Notes: generated by a model not told the origin, from the letters alone. Positions 9,024 through 18,542 are shown, counted from the first letter of the stretch. The stretch: 64,000 nucleotides of DNA from Lachnospiraceae bacterium (GCA_022767285.1 JALENY010000007.1:50132-114131); one strand, 5' to 3'. Numbers and translations: made by a program.

Positions 9024-10301
9024 TTGAAAAAGTCCTTTGTCCTGAAAGGAAACATCTGTTACAGCAAAAATCAGAAGGAACTTTATATCATTGACGGAGG
9101 GTATGCAGTCTGTGTGGACGGCATTTCAAAAGGAGTTTTTCCTGAAATGCCGGAGAAATACAGTAATTTGCCGATCAAAGACTGCGGAAATCAGTTGATC
9201 ATTCCCGGATTGGTGGATCTTCATGTCCATGCCCCTCAGTTCCCGTTTCGTGGCCTTGGAATGGACATGGAGCTTTTGGAATGGCTCGAGACCAATACCT
9301 TTCCGGAAGAATCGAAGTATGCAGATCTGGATTATGCGAACCGTGCCTATGATCTGTTTGTGCAGGATGTTCTAAAAGGGCCAAACACAAGGGCCTGCAT
9401 TTTTGCTACGGTTCATGTTCCAGCTACTGAGCTTTTAATGGATAAGCTGGAGGATTCCGGACTGAATACATATGTTGGAAAAGTCAACATGGACCGGAAC
9501 TGTCCGGAATATCTTCGTGAAAAGGATGCGTCAGTATCGGCTGCTGATACTAAAAAATGGATCGAGGGAACAATTCATAAATATGATCATACAAAACCGA
9601 TTCTGACACCACGTTTTATTCCAAGCTGTACGGATGAACTCATGAAGATGCTATCTGAGATTCAGAGAGAATATGAGATACCGGTTCAGTCCCATTTGTC
9701 GGAGAACCGTAAAGAAATAGCCTGGGTTCAGGAATTGTGTCCTTACAGCAGATTCTATGGTGATGCATATGATAAGCTGGGATTATTCGGCGGTATGAAA
9801 ACTCCCACGCTGATGGCACATTGTGTGTATTCCTCTGAGGAGGAGATTCATTTGATGAAAGAAAACGGTGTATACGTGGTTCACTGTCCGCAGTCCAATA
9901 CAAATGTCAGCTCCGGTATGGCACCTGTTCGGCAATATCTGAATGAAGGAATAAAGGTCGGTTTGGGAAGTGATGTGGCCGGCGGTGGGGAAACATCTAT
10001 TTTCCGTGCTATGGCGGATGCCATACAGGTATCAAAACTGCGTGCTTGCTGTGTGGATGACAGCCTGGAGCAGCTGACTGTGGAGGAGGCCTTTTATCTC
10101 GGAACGCTTGGCGGCGGAGCCTTTTTTGGAAATGTGGGCAGTTTTGCACCGGGATATGAGTTTGATGCGGTTGTTCTGGATGACACAAATATTCCAACTA
10201 CTCTTGAATTAAATACGAAACAGAGACTGGAGCGTCTGATTTATTTCTCGGACGATCGAAATGTCATTTCAAAATATGTAAACGGTAGAAAACTATTTTA
10301 G
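9024..10301 (+). CDS. guaD: Guanine deaminase
   Basis: Hydrolyses guanine to xanthine and ammonia. An amidohydrolase-superfamily metal enzyme with the guanine-deaminase signature DLHVHAPQFPFRGLG at about residue 70. Further metal ligands are VQSHLSE (His), MAHCVYS (His) and GLGSDVAGG (Asp). The start is TTG at 9024, chosen because GGAGG lies eight bases upstream and the frame continues directly into the family N-terminus. Its product xanthine would feed the purine pathway encoded further on. Only 55 bases without a terminator separate it from glf, so read-through is possible. The next gene follows after 13 bases. Confidence 0.88.
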   Translation: MKKSFVLKGNICYSKNQKELYIIDGGYAVCVDGISKGVFPEMPEKYSNLPIKDCGNQLIIPGLVDLHVHAPQFPFRGLGMDMELLEWLETNTFPEESKYADLDYANRAYDLFVQDVLKGPNTRACIFATVHVPATELLMDKLEDSGLNTYVGKVNMDRNCPEYLREKDASVSAADTKKWIEGTIHKYDHTKPILTPRFIPSCTDELMKMLSEIQREYEIPVQSHLSENRKEIAWVQELCPYSRFYGDAYDKLGLFGGMKTPTLMAHCVYSSEEEIHLMKENGVYVVHCPQSNTNVSSGMAPVRQYLNEGIKVGLGSDVAGGGETSIFRAMADAIQVSKLRACCVDDSLEQLTVEEAFYLGTLGGGAFFGNVGSFAPGYEFDAVVLDDTNIPTTLELNTKQRLERLIYFSDDRNVISKYVNGRKLF

Positions 10302-10314
10302 GAGGAGAAACAAA

Positions 10315-10953
10315 ATGGCCAGAGAAAAAGATTATGAGAGCATGTTGCAAAATTGGCCTGCTGCATATTATGAGACGAGAGATGCATGGGAGAGACGCCG
10401 TCTGCTGGAAATGTCTCTGGAAAGGGGACTGGATCCGGAAAAGGATAAAATCAGACGTGTGCTCTGGGAAATACGCTATCCGGAAATTGAAGGAAAATCT
10501 AATGATAAAAACAACGGATTGCAGGATACTTTTTTAAGAGCATGGATGACATTCAGTTTCGCATCGGATCGGGTCAAGTCCAGATTTGCGCGCAATGGTC
10601 TTTTAAAAGAGCTGAAAAAAGAACTTAGCATTATGGGACCTGAAGTGGTTCGCGAATTTGGCGATGCAGGAGAGGCAGTGCTGTATGATGAATTGTATCA
10701 TATGTCTGGTCTGTATCTTGAACTGTGCTCGGAAGACAGGGGGTATGGCAGTATTATCCTGGGGCTCGGTAAAATGAAGAAAGAGTCATTCGTGGCAAAA
10801 GTAGCCGGTGAAGTTTATGCAGTTGGATATAAGGTTCCGCGGGCACTGGGGCTGGAAGAAGAGTGCAGACTTCTGACAAAGGCAGCGACTGAGGCTTTTT
10901 ACGATAAGTTCCTCAATTATGAGGAATATCTGGACAGACTGATACAGGAGTAA
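10315..10953 (+). CDS. Unknown protein co-transcribed with guanine deaminase
   Basis: 212 residues, soluble, with no signal peptide, membrane helix or cysteine motif. It is rich in charged residues and appears mostly helical. The N-terminal part has an unusual Trp/Arg-rich stretch (AWERRRLLEM) and the C-terminal half looks like a helical bundle (GLGKMKKESFVAKVAGEVY). I do not recognise a functional family. Spacing of 13 bases from guaD and an AGGAGGAG box make co-transcription very likely, so a role in guanine use or its control is plausible but unproven. Confidence 0.7.
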   Translation: MAREKDYESMLQNWPAAYYETRDAWERRRLLEMSLERGLDPEKDKIRRVLWEIRYPEIEGKSNDKNNGLQDTFLRAWMTFSFASDRVKSRFARNGLLKELKKELSIMGPEVVREFGDAGEAVLYDELYHMSGLYLELCSEDRGYGSIILGLGKMKKESFVAKVAGEVYAVGYKVPRALGLEEECRLLTKAATEAFYDKFLNYEEYLDRLIQE

Positions 10954-10971
10954 GGCAACGACGCAGGCAGA

Positions 10972-11010
10972 GCAAAAGGAGGAAATCGATTGGGAGAGTC
11001 CTCCTTTTGC
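10972..11010 (+). terminator. Hairpin after the guaD operon
   Basis: GCAAAAGGAGGA pairs perfectly with TCCTCCTTTTGC. The U-tract is weak, so it may be an inefficient terminator. Confidence 0.6.
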
Positions 11011-11066
11011 GCTGTTTATATATAGTAACCAGACGCTGATACAAAGATTGTCGTTTAACAGAATGC

Positions 11067-11108
11067 AAAACAAAAGGGGATTGTCAGAAATAGACATCCC
11101 CATTTTGT
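11067..11108. terminator. Bidirectional terminator at arcC 3' side
   Basis: A stem with arms AAAAGGGGA-GTC and GACATCCCCATTTT (one bulge) is flanked by A-rich and T-rich sides. It sits between the convergent guaD and arcC transcripts. Confidence 0.7.
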
Positions 11109-11147
11109 ATTGTGTGTATTATTTTAATGCTGCCATAGATCAAAAAA

Positions 11148-12095
11148 TTACGGCGTGATTAAAGTACCTGTTTTTCCGTTCAACGCGTCATTAGCTTTTG
11201 TCAGCTCTGTGATCAGTGCAGTACGTTCCCTGCCGGAGGATACAAAATCCATGGCTGCCTGTACTTTCGGCAGCATGGAGCCTGCGGCAAACTGGTTCTC
11301 GTCGATATATCTGCGTGCATCATCCAGTTTTAATTCAGACAACCACTGCATGTTTTCTTTGCCAAAGTTTATTGCGACTTTTTCTACCGCAGTAAGGATG
11401 ATGAGCATGTCCGCATCCAGCTCTTTTGCCAGAAGGCAGCTGGCGAAATCTTTGTCGATCACGGCACTGGCACCTTTTAAATGATTGTCTCTTAAGACAA
11501 CCGGAATACCGCCTCCCCCGCAGGTGATGACGATTTTCCCGGCATCTACCAGGCTTCGAATAGCATCCAGCTCGACGATTTCCACCGGTTTCGGTGAAGC
11601 CACCACACGTCGATATCCCCGACCTGCGTCTTCACGCATGATATGACCATACTTTATGGCCTGTTCGTCGGCTTCTTCTTTTGTAAGAAAACGGCCGATG
11701 GGCTTACTGGGATTCAGAAAAGCAGGGTCCTGTTCGTCTACTCTCACCTGGGTGACGACAGTAACCACAGGCGTGCGGACAAAACCGCGGTTTCTGAGTT
11801 CCTCGCGAAGTGCATTCTGAAGGTCATAGCCGATGTAGGCTTGACTCATGGCCACACAGACGGACAGAGGGGTGTTTGGTTGGCGCGGATCTTCGCGGCT
11901 CAGTGCCGACATGGCATTGTTGATCATACCGACCTGTGGGCCATTTCCGTGGACTACAACCACCTGGTGACCTTCTTCAATAAGATCACAGAGAGACTGG
12001 GCTGTTATTTTTACGGCAGCCATCTGTTCCGGCAATGTATCGCCCAGGGCATTTCCGCCCAGGGCTACAACGATTCGTTTTCTCTTATAATGCAT
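11148..12095 (-). CDS. arcC: Carbamate kinase (YqeA/ArcC type)
   Basis: Transfers phosphate from carbamoyl phosphate to ADP, giving ATP, CO2 and ammonia. 315 residues, the normal family length. Signature segments are VALGGNALG at residue 10, VHGNGPQVG, CGGGGIPV and KDFASCLLAKELDAD. It is the last gene of the leftward operon behind ygeW, a carbamoyltransferase homologue, and matches yqeA of the E. coli island. It is therefore the likely energy-conserving step of purine degradation. A GGAGA box precedes the ATG. Confidence 0.93.
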   Translation of the reverse strand: MHYKRKRIVVALGGNALGDTLPEQMAAVKITAQSLCDLIEEGHQVVVVHGNGPQVGMINNAMSALSREDPRQPNTPLSVCVAMSQAYIGYDLQNALREELRNRGFVRTPVVTVVTQVRVDEQDPAFLNPSKPIGRFLTKEEADEQAIKYGHIMREDAGRGYRRVVASPKPVEIVELDAIRSLVDAGKIVITCGGGGIPVVLRDNHLKGASAVIDKDFASCLLAKELDADMLIILTAVEKVAINFGKENMQWLSELKLDDARRYIDENQFAAGSMLPKVQAAMDFVSSGRERTALITELTKANDALNGKTGTLITP

Positions 12096-12154
12096 GTTAC
12101 CTTCTCCTTTCGGAGGATTTCGATTTTGCTGATTAAATCAGTTTCAAGTGTCAG

Positions 12155-12179
12155 AAATCCTGATTTTATATCAGGATTT
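12155..12179. promoter_or_regulatory. Intercistronic hairpin between ygeW and arcC
   Basis: AAATCCTGAT pairs perfectly with ATCAGGATTT around a five-base loop, just after the ygeW stop. A near-palindrome CTGATTAAATCAG lies beside it at 12129-12141. There is no real U-tract, so mRNA processing or partial attenuation is more likely than full termination. Confidence 0.5.
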
Positions 12180-12186
12180 TTGAAAG

Positions 12187-13380
12187 TTACTTGAATATTC
12201 TGGGGGTTCCTCTTTCTTCAAGCTTTTTCAGAATATCTGCCGGGTCGGCAAATTTTGCCAGGAAAATCATAGCTGCGATAATATATGGCTTGTAGCTGGC
12301 TTCTTTATAAAGCGGGTCGCGGTAGCGGTCAAAAACAGAACCGTCCACTTCACCCTGTTCGCAGCTCACACCGCTGATATCAGCCGGCAGACAATGCAGA
12401 TAAAGAGCTTTTCCGTCCTTTGTAGTCGCCATAAGCTCTTCGCTGCAGGTCCAGTCTTTGTGTTCTGCATTTTGTGCGAGCAGTTCTTTTTCCAGTGCTT
12501 TGATTCCGTCAAAATCACCGTTTCCGTACAACTCGGTACGTTTTTCCATGGCTGCAAAAGGAGCCCAGCTCTTCGGATACACAATATCTGCATCTTTGAA
12601 CGCTTCGGCCATACTGTTTGTCTTGGTAAAGCTTCCTCCGGACTTCTCTGCGTTTTTCTTCGCAACTTCTTCTACTTCTTCGAATACTTCATATCCTTCC
12701 GGATGAGCCAGCACTACATCCATTCCGAAACGTGTCATGAGTCCGATGACACCCTGAGGAACGGAGAGAGGTTTTCCGTAAGAGGGAGAGTAAGCCCATG
12801 TCATTGCGATCTTTTTGCCTTTCAGGTTTTCAACACCGCCGAATTCGTGGATAATGTGAAGCATATCTGCCATAACCTGTGTGGGATGGTCGATATCACA
12901 CTGAAGGTTTACAAGTGTCGGTTTCTGTTCCAGGATACCGGCTTTGTGTCCTTCGGTCACAGCGTTAACCACATCGTGCATATATTGGTTGCCTTTTCCG
13001 ATGTACATATCGTCGCGGATACCGATAACATCTGCCATAAAAGAAATCATATTGGCAGTTTCGCGAACGGTTTCACCGTGTGCGATCTGAGATTTTCCCT
13101 CATCCAGATCCTGCACTTCCAGACCAAGCATGTTGCAGGCGGAAGCAAAAGAGAAGCGTGTACGGGTAGAGTTATCGCGGAACAGTGAAATACCAAGACC
13201 GCTCTCAAATACTTTTGTGGAAATGTTATTTTCCCGCATAAAACGGAAGGCATCGGCCAGTGTGAAAACGGCTTCGATTTCGTCATCTGTCTTTTCCCAT
13301 GTAAGGAAGAAGTCACCATTGTACATATCCTTGAAATTCAAAGAATTAAGTTTATCGATATAATCCTGTAAGGTTTTCAT
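12187..13380 (-). CDS. ygeW: YgeW-type carbamoyltransferase homologue
   Basis: A 397-residue member of the aspartate/ornithine carbamoyltransferase superfamily, YgeW branch. The carbamoyl-phosphate binding motif appears as STRTRFSF, followed by HPTQVMADMLHI and HCLPADIS. YgeW proteins are conserved in selenium-dependent purine islands. The exact substrate is not established, but release of carbamoyl phosphate from a ureido intermediate would supply the adjacent carbamate kinase. An AGGAGG box lies ahead of the ATG. It is one of the genes reported as required for anaerobic uric acid breakdown in gut bacteria. Confidence 0.92.
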   Translation of the reverse strand: MKTLQDYIDKLNSLNFKDMYNGDFFLTWEKTDDEIEAVFTLADAFRFMRENNISTKVFESGLGISLFRDNSTRTRFSFASACNMLGLEVQDLDEGKSQIAHGETVRETANMISFMADVIGIRDDMYIGKGNQYMHDVVNAVTEGHKAGILEQKPTLVNLQCDIDHPTQVMADMLHIIHEFGGVENLKGKKIAMTWAYSPSYGKPLSVPQGVIGLMTRFGMDVVLAHPEGYEVFEEVEEVAKKNAEKSGGSFTKTNSMAEAFKDADIVYPKSWAPFAAMEKRTELYGNGDFDGIKALEKELLAQNAEHKDWTCSEELMATTKDGKALYLHCLPADISGVSCEQGEVDGSVFDRYRDPLYKEASYKPYIIAAMIFLAKFADPADILKKLEERGTPRIFK

Positions 13381-13514
13381 AATAAAAATCCTCCTTTTAC
13401 TTGATATTCATTTTTCCCTTTAGCATTTTACAAAACACGAACGTAACTGCAGATGGATTAAATCCATTTTTTCTGAAAACACGGAACTTGTCCGAATACG
13501 TCGGTGTCTTTTGC

Positions 13515-14825
13515 TTATTTTGTATACATAGTCGGAAGCACGGCATAAGTTGCAGCGCACGTTACCAGATCCTGTTTCCAGGTCTTTTCGTTTGGTGCAT
13601 GTGCCTGAGCCTCTGCACCGGGACCAAAACCGATACATGGGATACCGTTACGCCCCATGATGGACACGCCGTTGGTGGAGAAGGTCCACTTATCCGTCAG
13701 AGGACGGGCCTGTCTCATGGGCAGGGTCTCTTCTGCACCGATTCGTTTGTCGCCGTAGAGACTGGTGTAGGCTGCCTCAAGGGCTTTTGTCACTTTGTGA
13801 TCCTTTGGAATGGCCCAGGTCGGGAAGTAGCATTCAATTTCATATACACAGCCGGTGTAGGATGGACGGTCATATTGATACATGGAAACCACCACATCAT
13901 CACCGTATTTCTGAACACTCGGAAGTGCGCGGATCTCATCCAGACAGCTTTCCCAGGTTTCCCCGAATGTCATGCGGCGGTCTAAAGAGATCGCGCAGGA
14001 ATCGGCGACGGCACAGCGGCTGGGAGAGGTGTAGAAAATCTGAGATACGGTAACAGTACCGCGGCCGAGGAAACGGGCTTCCTCCCAGTCAGGATTGTAT
14101 TTCGGATCCAGCATTTTTACAAGACCTTTGATTGGGGTTCCTTCTTCCGCGTCGTTTTCATTCAGTGCGCGGATATCCTGAATAATATCGGACATTTTGT
14201 AGATTGCGTTGTCGCCTCGCTCCGGAGCGGAACCGTGGCAGGAAATACCTTTTACATCGACACGGATTTCCATACGTCCGCGCTGGCCGCGATAGATACC
14301 CCCGTCGGTGGGCTCTGTGGAAACCACAAATTCAGGACGGATTTTATCTTCATTAATGATATACTGCCAGCAGAGGCCGTCACAGTCTTCTTCCTGAACG
14401 GTTCCCACAACCATGATTTTGTAGCCTTCCGGGATCAGATCCATCTCTTTCATGATTTTGGCACCATACACGGAAGATACAATACCGCCGCACTGGTCGG
14501 AGGTTCCGCGCCCGCCGATTTCGGTTTCAGTCTCAAAACCTTCATAGGGGTCAAAATTCCAGTTTGCTGTATTTCCGATACCAACCGTATCTATATGTGC
14601 GTCGAAAGCGATTACTTTATCACCGGTTCCCATATATCCGATAACGTTTCCCTGGGGATCGACGAAAACCTCATCGAAACCGACTTTTTTCATCTCAGCA
14701 GAAATTGTCTCAATATGTGCTTTTTCATCGCAGCTTTCTCCCGGGTTCTTTACGATAGCCCGAAGAAATGCAGTCATGTCTTTTTCATAGCTTTGAGCAG
14801 CTTCTTTAATTTTGTTAAGATCCAT
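13515..14825 (-). CDS. ygeY: YgeY-type M20 metallohydrolase
   Basis: A cytosolic zinc hydrolase of the M20/DapE/ArgE family. Metal ligands are visible as FDAHIDTVG (His-x-Asp), [10 protein letters not shown] (Asp), VQEEDCDG (catalytic Glu pair), STEPTDG (Glu) and a C-terminal AQAHAPNE (His). The length is 436 residues, slightly longer than the E. coli YgeY. M20 enzymes cut amide bonds, which suits an acylated or carbamoylated diamino acid made on the way from uric acid to 2,3-diaminopropionate; this step is an inference. An AAAGGAG box precedes the ATG. The gene lies between ygeX and ygeW. Confidence 0.92.
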   Translation of the reverse strand: MDLNKIKEAAQSYEKDMTAFLRAIVKNPGESCDEKAHIETISAEMKKVGFDEVFVDPQGNVIGYMGTGDKVIAFDAHIDTVGIGNTANWNFDPYEGFETETEIGGRGTSDQCGGIVSSVYGAKIMKEMDLIPEGYKIMVVGTVQEEDCDGLCWQYIINEDKIRPEFVVSTEPTDGGIYRGQRGRMEIRVDVKGISCHGSAPERGDNAIYKMSDIIQDIRALNENDAEEGTPIKGLVKMLDPKYNPDWEEARFLGRGTVTVSQIFYTSPSRCAVADSCAISLDRRMTFGETWESCLDEIRALPSVQKYGDDVVVSMYQYDRPSYTGCVYEIECYFPTWAIPKDHKVTKALEAAYTSLYGDKRIGAEETLPMRQARPLTDKWTFSTNGVSIMGRNGIPCIGFGPGAEAQAHAPNEKTWKQDLVTCAATYAVLPTMYTK

Positions 14826-14918
14826 GATAATTCTCCTTTATTATGATGATAATTGCAATATACCCGGATGGATATACCATTATAGCGCAAAATGCTGAAA
14901 AATATTTTGGTTCCGTTA

Positions 14919-16166
14919 TTATTTTACGAATTCCTGCCCGCGATGGCGGATACCGTAAAGTCCGTCCCACACAACTTCACGGAATCGGATGGGATCTGTG
15001 TTGCCCTCGGTAGAGATCAGAAGGACTTCCGAAGTTTTGTCCAGTTTTAATGCATCCTTCACATCTTCATAGCGCGGGTACATCATAACGGAAGCAAGAA
15101 AACCCATAGTGACAGAGCCGGATTCGCCGGAGATGATGACCGGATCTCCATTTAATGGAACTCCGTACATACGTGTGCCTTTGGCGCTCATCCAGTCCGG
15201 GCAGGATGCAAATCCGGCAGCATGATTCCTCAAAATATCCCAACCGATGGTGTTTGGTTCCCCACAGGCCAGGCCAGCCATGATCGTATCCAGGTCACCG
15301 GTTACATTGACGGTTTTTCCGGTCTTTTCCATGGCAGAGCGGTATAGACAGTCAGCAGCACCGGATTCCACAACGACCATGATCGGCGGATTCTCTTTGT
15401 ATTTGTTGGCAAAATAGCCCACCACGGCACCGGCCAGAGATCCGACCCCTGCCTGAATAAAAATGTGGGTCGGGCGTTCACAGCCGTTGGCAAGCATCTG
15501 GCGGTCCGCTTCAAGAGCCAGCGAACCGTATCCCTGCATGATCCAGCCGGGAATTTCTTCATATCCCTCCCAGGCAGTATCCTGGATCATGACACCGTTT
15601 TTTGTGGACATAGCCTGTTCATTTGCCAGACGAACGCAGTCATCATAATTCATGTTTTCAATGGTGACCTCGGCCCCCTCTTTTTCAATGTTTCGCTTCC
15701 TTGTTTCTGTCGTTCCCATCGGCATTCGGACAACGGCTTTCTGATGCAGCTTGTTTGCAGCCCAGGCAACACCGCGTCCGTGGTTTCCGTCCGTTGCAGT
15801 GAAAAAAGTTGCCTGGCCAAATTCCTCCTTCAGCTCTTCGGAAGTCAGGACACTGTATGGAAGTTCACAGACATCACGTTTCGTCTGTTTGGCTATGTAG
15901 CGGGCCATTGCATAAGAACCGCCCAGAACCTTGAACGCATTCAGTCCGAACCGGTAGGATTCATCCTTGACAAAAAGGTTTTTCAGACCAAGATAGTGAG
16001 CCATTTTGTTTAACTGTGCCAGAGGAGTCACGCTGTATTGCGGGAAGCTGCGATGGAAGGTAAGGGCCTTGTGTACATTTTCTTCGCTCATGAGAGAAAG
16101 AAAAAGATCCTCCGATTTTGCGACTTCATTAAGCGTAAATTTCATCTCATCTTTGCTTGGTTTCAT
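14919..16166 (-). CDS. ygeX: 2,3-diaminopropionate ammonia-lyase YgeX
   Basis: A PLP enzyme (fold type II) that converts 2,3-diaminopropionate to pyruvate and two ammonia. The PLP lysine is in GLNAFKVLGGSYAMARY, and the phosphate-binding and neighbouring motifs TDGNHGRGVAWAA and QAGVGSLAG follow. The frame opens at 16181, directly against the regulator stop, but an AAAGGAG box lies within those first codons and points to the internal ATG at 16166, giving 415 residues. It is part of the leftward operon with the regulator, ygeY, ygeW and arcC, and makes the three-carbon end product of purine breakdown. Confidence 0.93.
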   Translation of the reverse strand: MKPSKDEMKFTLNEVAKSEDLFLSLMSEENVHKALTFHRSFPQYSVTPLAQLNKMAHYLGLKNLFVKDESYRFGLNAFKVLGGSYAMARYIAKQTKRDVCELPYSVLTSEELKEEFGQATFFTATDGNHGRGVAWAANKLHQKAVVRMPMGTTETRKRNIEKEGAEVTIENMNYDDCVRLANEQAMSTKNGVMIQDTAWEGYEEIPGWIMQGYGSLALEADRQMLANGCERPTHIFIQAGVGSLAGAVVGYFANKYKENPPIMVVVESGAADCLYRSAMEKTGKTVNVTGDLDTIMAGLACGEPNTIGWDILRNHAAGFASCPDWMSAKGTRMYGVPLNGDPVIISGESGSVTMGFLASVMMYPRYEDVKDALKLDKTSEVLLISTEGNTDPIRFREVVWDGLYGIRHRGQEFVK

Positions 16167-16181
16167 AGCCGCTCCTTTCAT

Positions 16182-16835
16182 TTATTTGTTAATATCAACA
16201 TAACTATATAACGTATATTTTGATATTCCAAAATATTTTGAAACTTTGTCTCCGGATCGGGTAATCAGAAATGCGCCGGCTTCGTTCAGATAATTAATGG
16301 CCTTTATTTTATCTTCCTTTGTCATAAGCGGAACCGGCACCCCCACCAGATCCACTGACTGCTGAATCAGTTCATCCAAAAGCTGATTCACATCCTGGGG
16401 AATCTTACGCGGCGTGTTCTCGTTCCTGTTTTCACTCTCCCGGCAGGAGATCAGGGCCTGAATGCTGCTGTCGAGTGCCATCAGATTGGTGATATCATAA
16501 TTAATTGCAAAAACATAGCGGGGTTTTTCGTTTTCGTCCCGGATAAACAGTGTGCTGGATTTTAAAATACGTCCGTTTTCCGTACGGGTCAGATAGGCGA
16601 GCCTGTCATCTGCTTTTTTACCCTGATGTTTGATCGTGTCCAGAACTACGGCAGAAGGCCCTCCGTTCAGGGAACGACCGCTGATATGACCGTTTTCGAT
16701 ATGAACGATGGATTTGTCCAGATCTTCGGATGCAAGATCGTGAATCACGATTTCACAGTCGCTGCCGAACTGAGCCGCCAGGCCCCGGGCAAGCTGTTTT
16801 AATATTGTTAAATAAATTTCGGAAATGTGGAACAC
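16182..16835 (-). CDS. YheO-family (PAS-like plus HTH) transcriptional regulator
   Basis: A 217-residue regulator. The N-terminal YheO-type PAS-like sensor spans roughly residues 5-120, with the family-typical CEIVIHDL near residue 27. The C-terminal helix-turn-helix domain ends GDKVSKYFGISKYTLYSYV. It is the first gene of the leftward operon and faces the rightward purine operon, so it probably controls both. The E. coli island uses the sigma-54 regulator YgeV instead. The start is odd: the only upstream start codon, GTG at 16835, shares its G with the GGAGG box, whereas an ATT codon at 16826 lies eight bases downstream, the ideal distance. Confidence 0.85.
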   Translation of the reverse strand: MFHISEIYLTILKQLARGLAAQFGSDCEIVIHDLASEDLDKSIVHIENGHISGRSLNGGPSAVVLDTIKHQGKKADDRLAYLTRTENGRILKSSTLFIRDENEKPRYVFAINYDITNLMALDSSIQALISCRESENRNENTPRKIPQDVNQLLDELIQQSVDLVGVPVPLMTKEDKIKAINYLNEAGAFLITRSGDKVSKYFGISKYTLYSYVDINK

Positions 16836-16870
16836 CTCCTTTTAAAGGGCTGAATCTTGTTTTCAAATTC

Positions 16871-16899
16871 ATCATAGCAATAATTTTTTGAGAATGCAA
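16871..16899 (-). promoter_or_regulatory. Promoter of the leftward ygeXYW-arcC operon
   Basis: On the minus strand: TTGCAT (16899-16894), 17 bases, TATGAT (16876-16871). The start would be about 30 bases before the regulator ribosome binding site. Confidence 0.65.
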
Positions 16900-16948
16900 T
16901 AGAGAAAACAAAAAAATTTTGTGTGCCTAAAAGATTTTTGGAATCCGG

Positions 16949-16977
16949 TTGATTTTTACTATTATCAATGGTAGAAT
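16949..16977 (+). promoter_or_regulatory. Promoter of the rightward purine/selenium operon
   Basis: TTGATT (16949-16954), 17 bases, TAGAAT (16972-16977). It is back-to-back with the leftward promoter, 50 bases away. Confidence 0.65.
16957..16973. promoter_or_regulatory. Candidate operator inside the rightward promoter
   Basis: An imperfect 17-base palindrome with arms TACTATT and AATGGTA (one mismatch) fills the spacer between -35 and -10. A protein bound here would block RNA polymerase. The adjacent YheO-type regulator is the obvious candidate, by inference. Confidence 0.4.
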
Positions 16978-17066
16978 GATATTAAATTAATGTATATAAA
17001 TGGAAATAAAATGCCAAAAGTATTTTTGCACTATAACAAACCGAAAGAGGTTAAGGAGGATGAGTC

Positions 17067-18542
17067 ATGATTGATTTAACTGTGCATCAGGAAGCGCTTG
17101 CGCGCAACATTCAGAAAGCAAAAGAACAGCAGATTATTATCCCGACCATCGCGCAGATGAAAGATCCGGATAAAATACCGGAAGCTATAAAAGAACGTTT
17201 GAAACAAGTGGGGCTCTGGGACGTGAATCCGCTCAATCTGTTCCGTATTTCATGGAAAAACGAGCAGAAAGAAAGCGGCGGTCTCTACGGAAGTACCAAC
17301 TATATTGTACTCCCCTCCGAACTGACCGGTGTTAAGGCAAAAATTATCTGCATGATTGGAAAATGGTTCCCCACCGGCTGCCATAAAGTGGGTGCGTCTT
17401 TCGGCTGCCTGGCTCCGCGTCTGATCACGGGACAGTTTGATGTGACATACCATAAAGCTGTTTGGCCATCCACCGGAAATTACTGCCGTGGCGGAGCTTT
17501 TAACTCAAAACTTCTGGGCGCGCAGTCCATTGCAATCCTTCCGGCGGAAATGAGTCGGGAGCGCTTTGAATGGCTTAGCAAGATTGCCGGTGAAGTAATC
17601 GCTACACCGGGATGTGAGAGCAATGTAAAAGAGATTTTTGACAAAACCTGGGAACTTCGCACAACAAGAGAGGACGTACTGATCTTTAACCAGTTTGAGG
17701 AAATGGGCAACTACCTGTGGCATTACAACGTGACCGGAAGTGCTATCGCAGATGCTTTTGAAGAAATGAGAGAAGAAGGTGACCGCTTTGCAGGCGCAGT
17801 ATTCACGTCCGGTTCTGCCGGAACACTGGCCTCCGGTGATTATCTGAAAGAACGGTATCCGGGCTCAAAACTGGGTGTAGGAGAGGCTCTTCAGTGTTCC
17901 ACACTTTTGGATAATGGTTTTGGCGGGCACCGGATCGAGGGAATCGGCGACAAACATGTACCGTGGATCCATAATGTAAAAAACACGGATCTGGTCATTG
18001 ACATCGATGACGAAGACTCTCAGAAACTGATTCGTTTCTTTAATGAACCGCTGGGAAGAGAATTCCTTGTAAAAGAGTGTGGAGTGGATGCGGATTTTGT
18101 GGACTGTCTGGATTACTTCGGTATTTCGGGTATCGCCAATATGCTCTGTGCCATCAAATTCGCAAAATACTATGAACTGACCGAGCATGATGTAGTTGCT
18201 ACAGTTATGACGGATTCAGCTGTTATGTACGGCTCCAGAATTCAGGAACTTAGGGATCAGGATGGCGAGTACACGCCGATGATGGCTGCAGTGGATTATG
18301 CAAAACACATTGATTCCATCAAGACGGATTACATGCAGGAACTGACCTACCGTGACCGAAAACGTGTACACAACCTGAAATATTATACCTGGGTGGAACA
18401 GCAGGGCCGCACATCAGAGGAACTGGATGCTCTGTGGTATGATGAAACGGGAACCTGGGGTGCCGTTCGCAAACAGGCAGCAGAGATCGATGCACTGATC
18501 AATGAGTTCAATGAGCGCACCGGTCTGCTGAAAAATCTGTAA
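17067..18542 (+). CDS. PLP-dependent fold-type-II enzyme (cysteine synthase/TrpB-like)
   Basis: A 491-residue enzyme of the tryptophan synthase beta/cysteine synthase superfamily. The PLP lysine is K107 in TGCHKVGASFG. A loop VFTSGSAGTLASGDYLKE and the segment GIEGIGDKHVPWI-like (here HRIEGIGDKHVPWI) follow, with a C-terminal extension of about 130 residues that usual cysteine synthases lack. It is the first gene of the rightward operon (AAGGAGG box before the ATG). The substrate is unknown. In this setting a lyase or synthase acting on serine, cysteine or 2,3-diaminopropionate is plausible. It is clearly not the YgeX ammonia-lyase, which lies on the other strand. Confidence 0.8.
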   Translation: MIDLTVHQEALARNIQKAKEQQIIIPTIAQMKDPDKIPEAIKERLKQVGLWDVNPLNLFRISWKNEQKESGGLYGSTNYIVLPSELTGVKAKIICMIGKWFPTGCHKVGASFGCLAPRLITGQFDVTYHKAVWPSTGNYCRGGAFNSKLLGAQSIAILPAEMSRERFEWLSKIAGEVIATPGCESNVKEIFDKTWELRTTREDVLIFNQFEEMGNYLWHYNVTGSAIADAFEEMREEGDRFAGAVFTSGSAGTLASGDYLKERYPGSKLGVGEALQCSTLLDNGFGGHRIEGIGDKHVPWIHNVKNTDLVIDIDDEDSQKLIRFFNEPLGREFLVKECGVDADFVDCLDYFGISGIANMLCAIKFAKYYELTEHDVVATVMTDSAVMYGSRIQELRDQDGEYTPMMAAVDYAKHIDSIKTDYMQELTYRDRKRVHNLKYYTWVEQQGRTSEELDALWYDETGTWGAVRKQAAEIDALINEFNERTGLLKNL

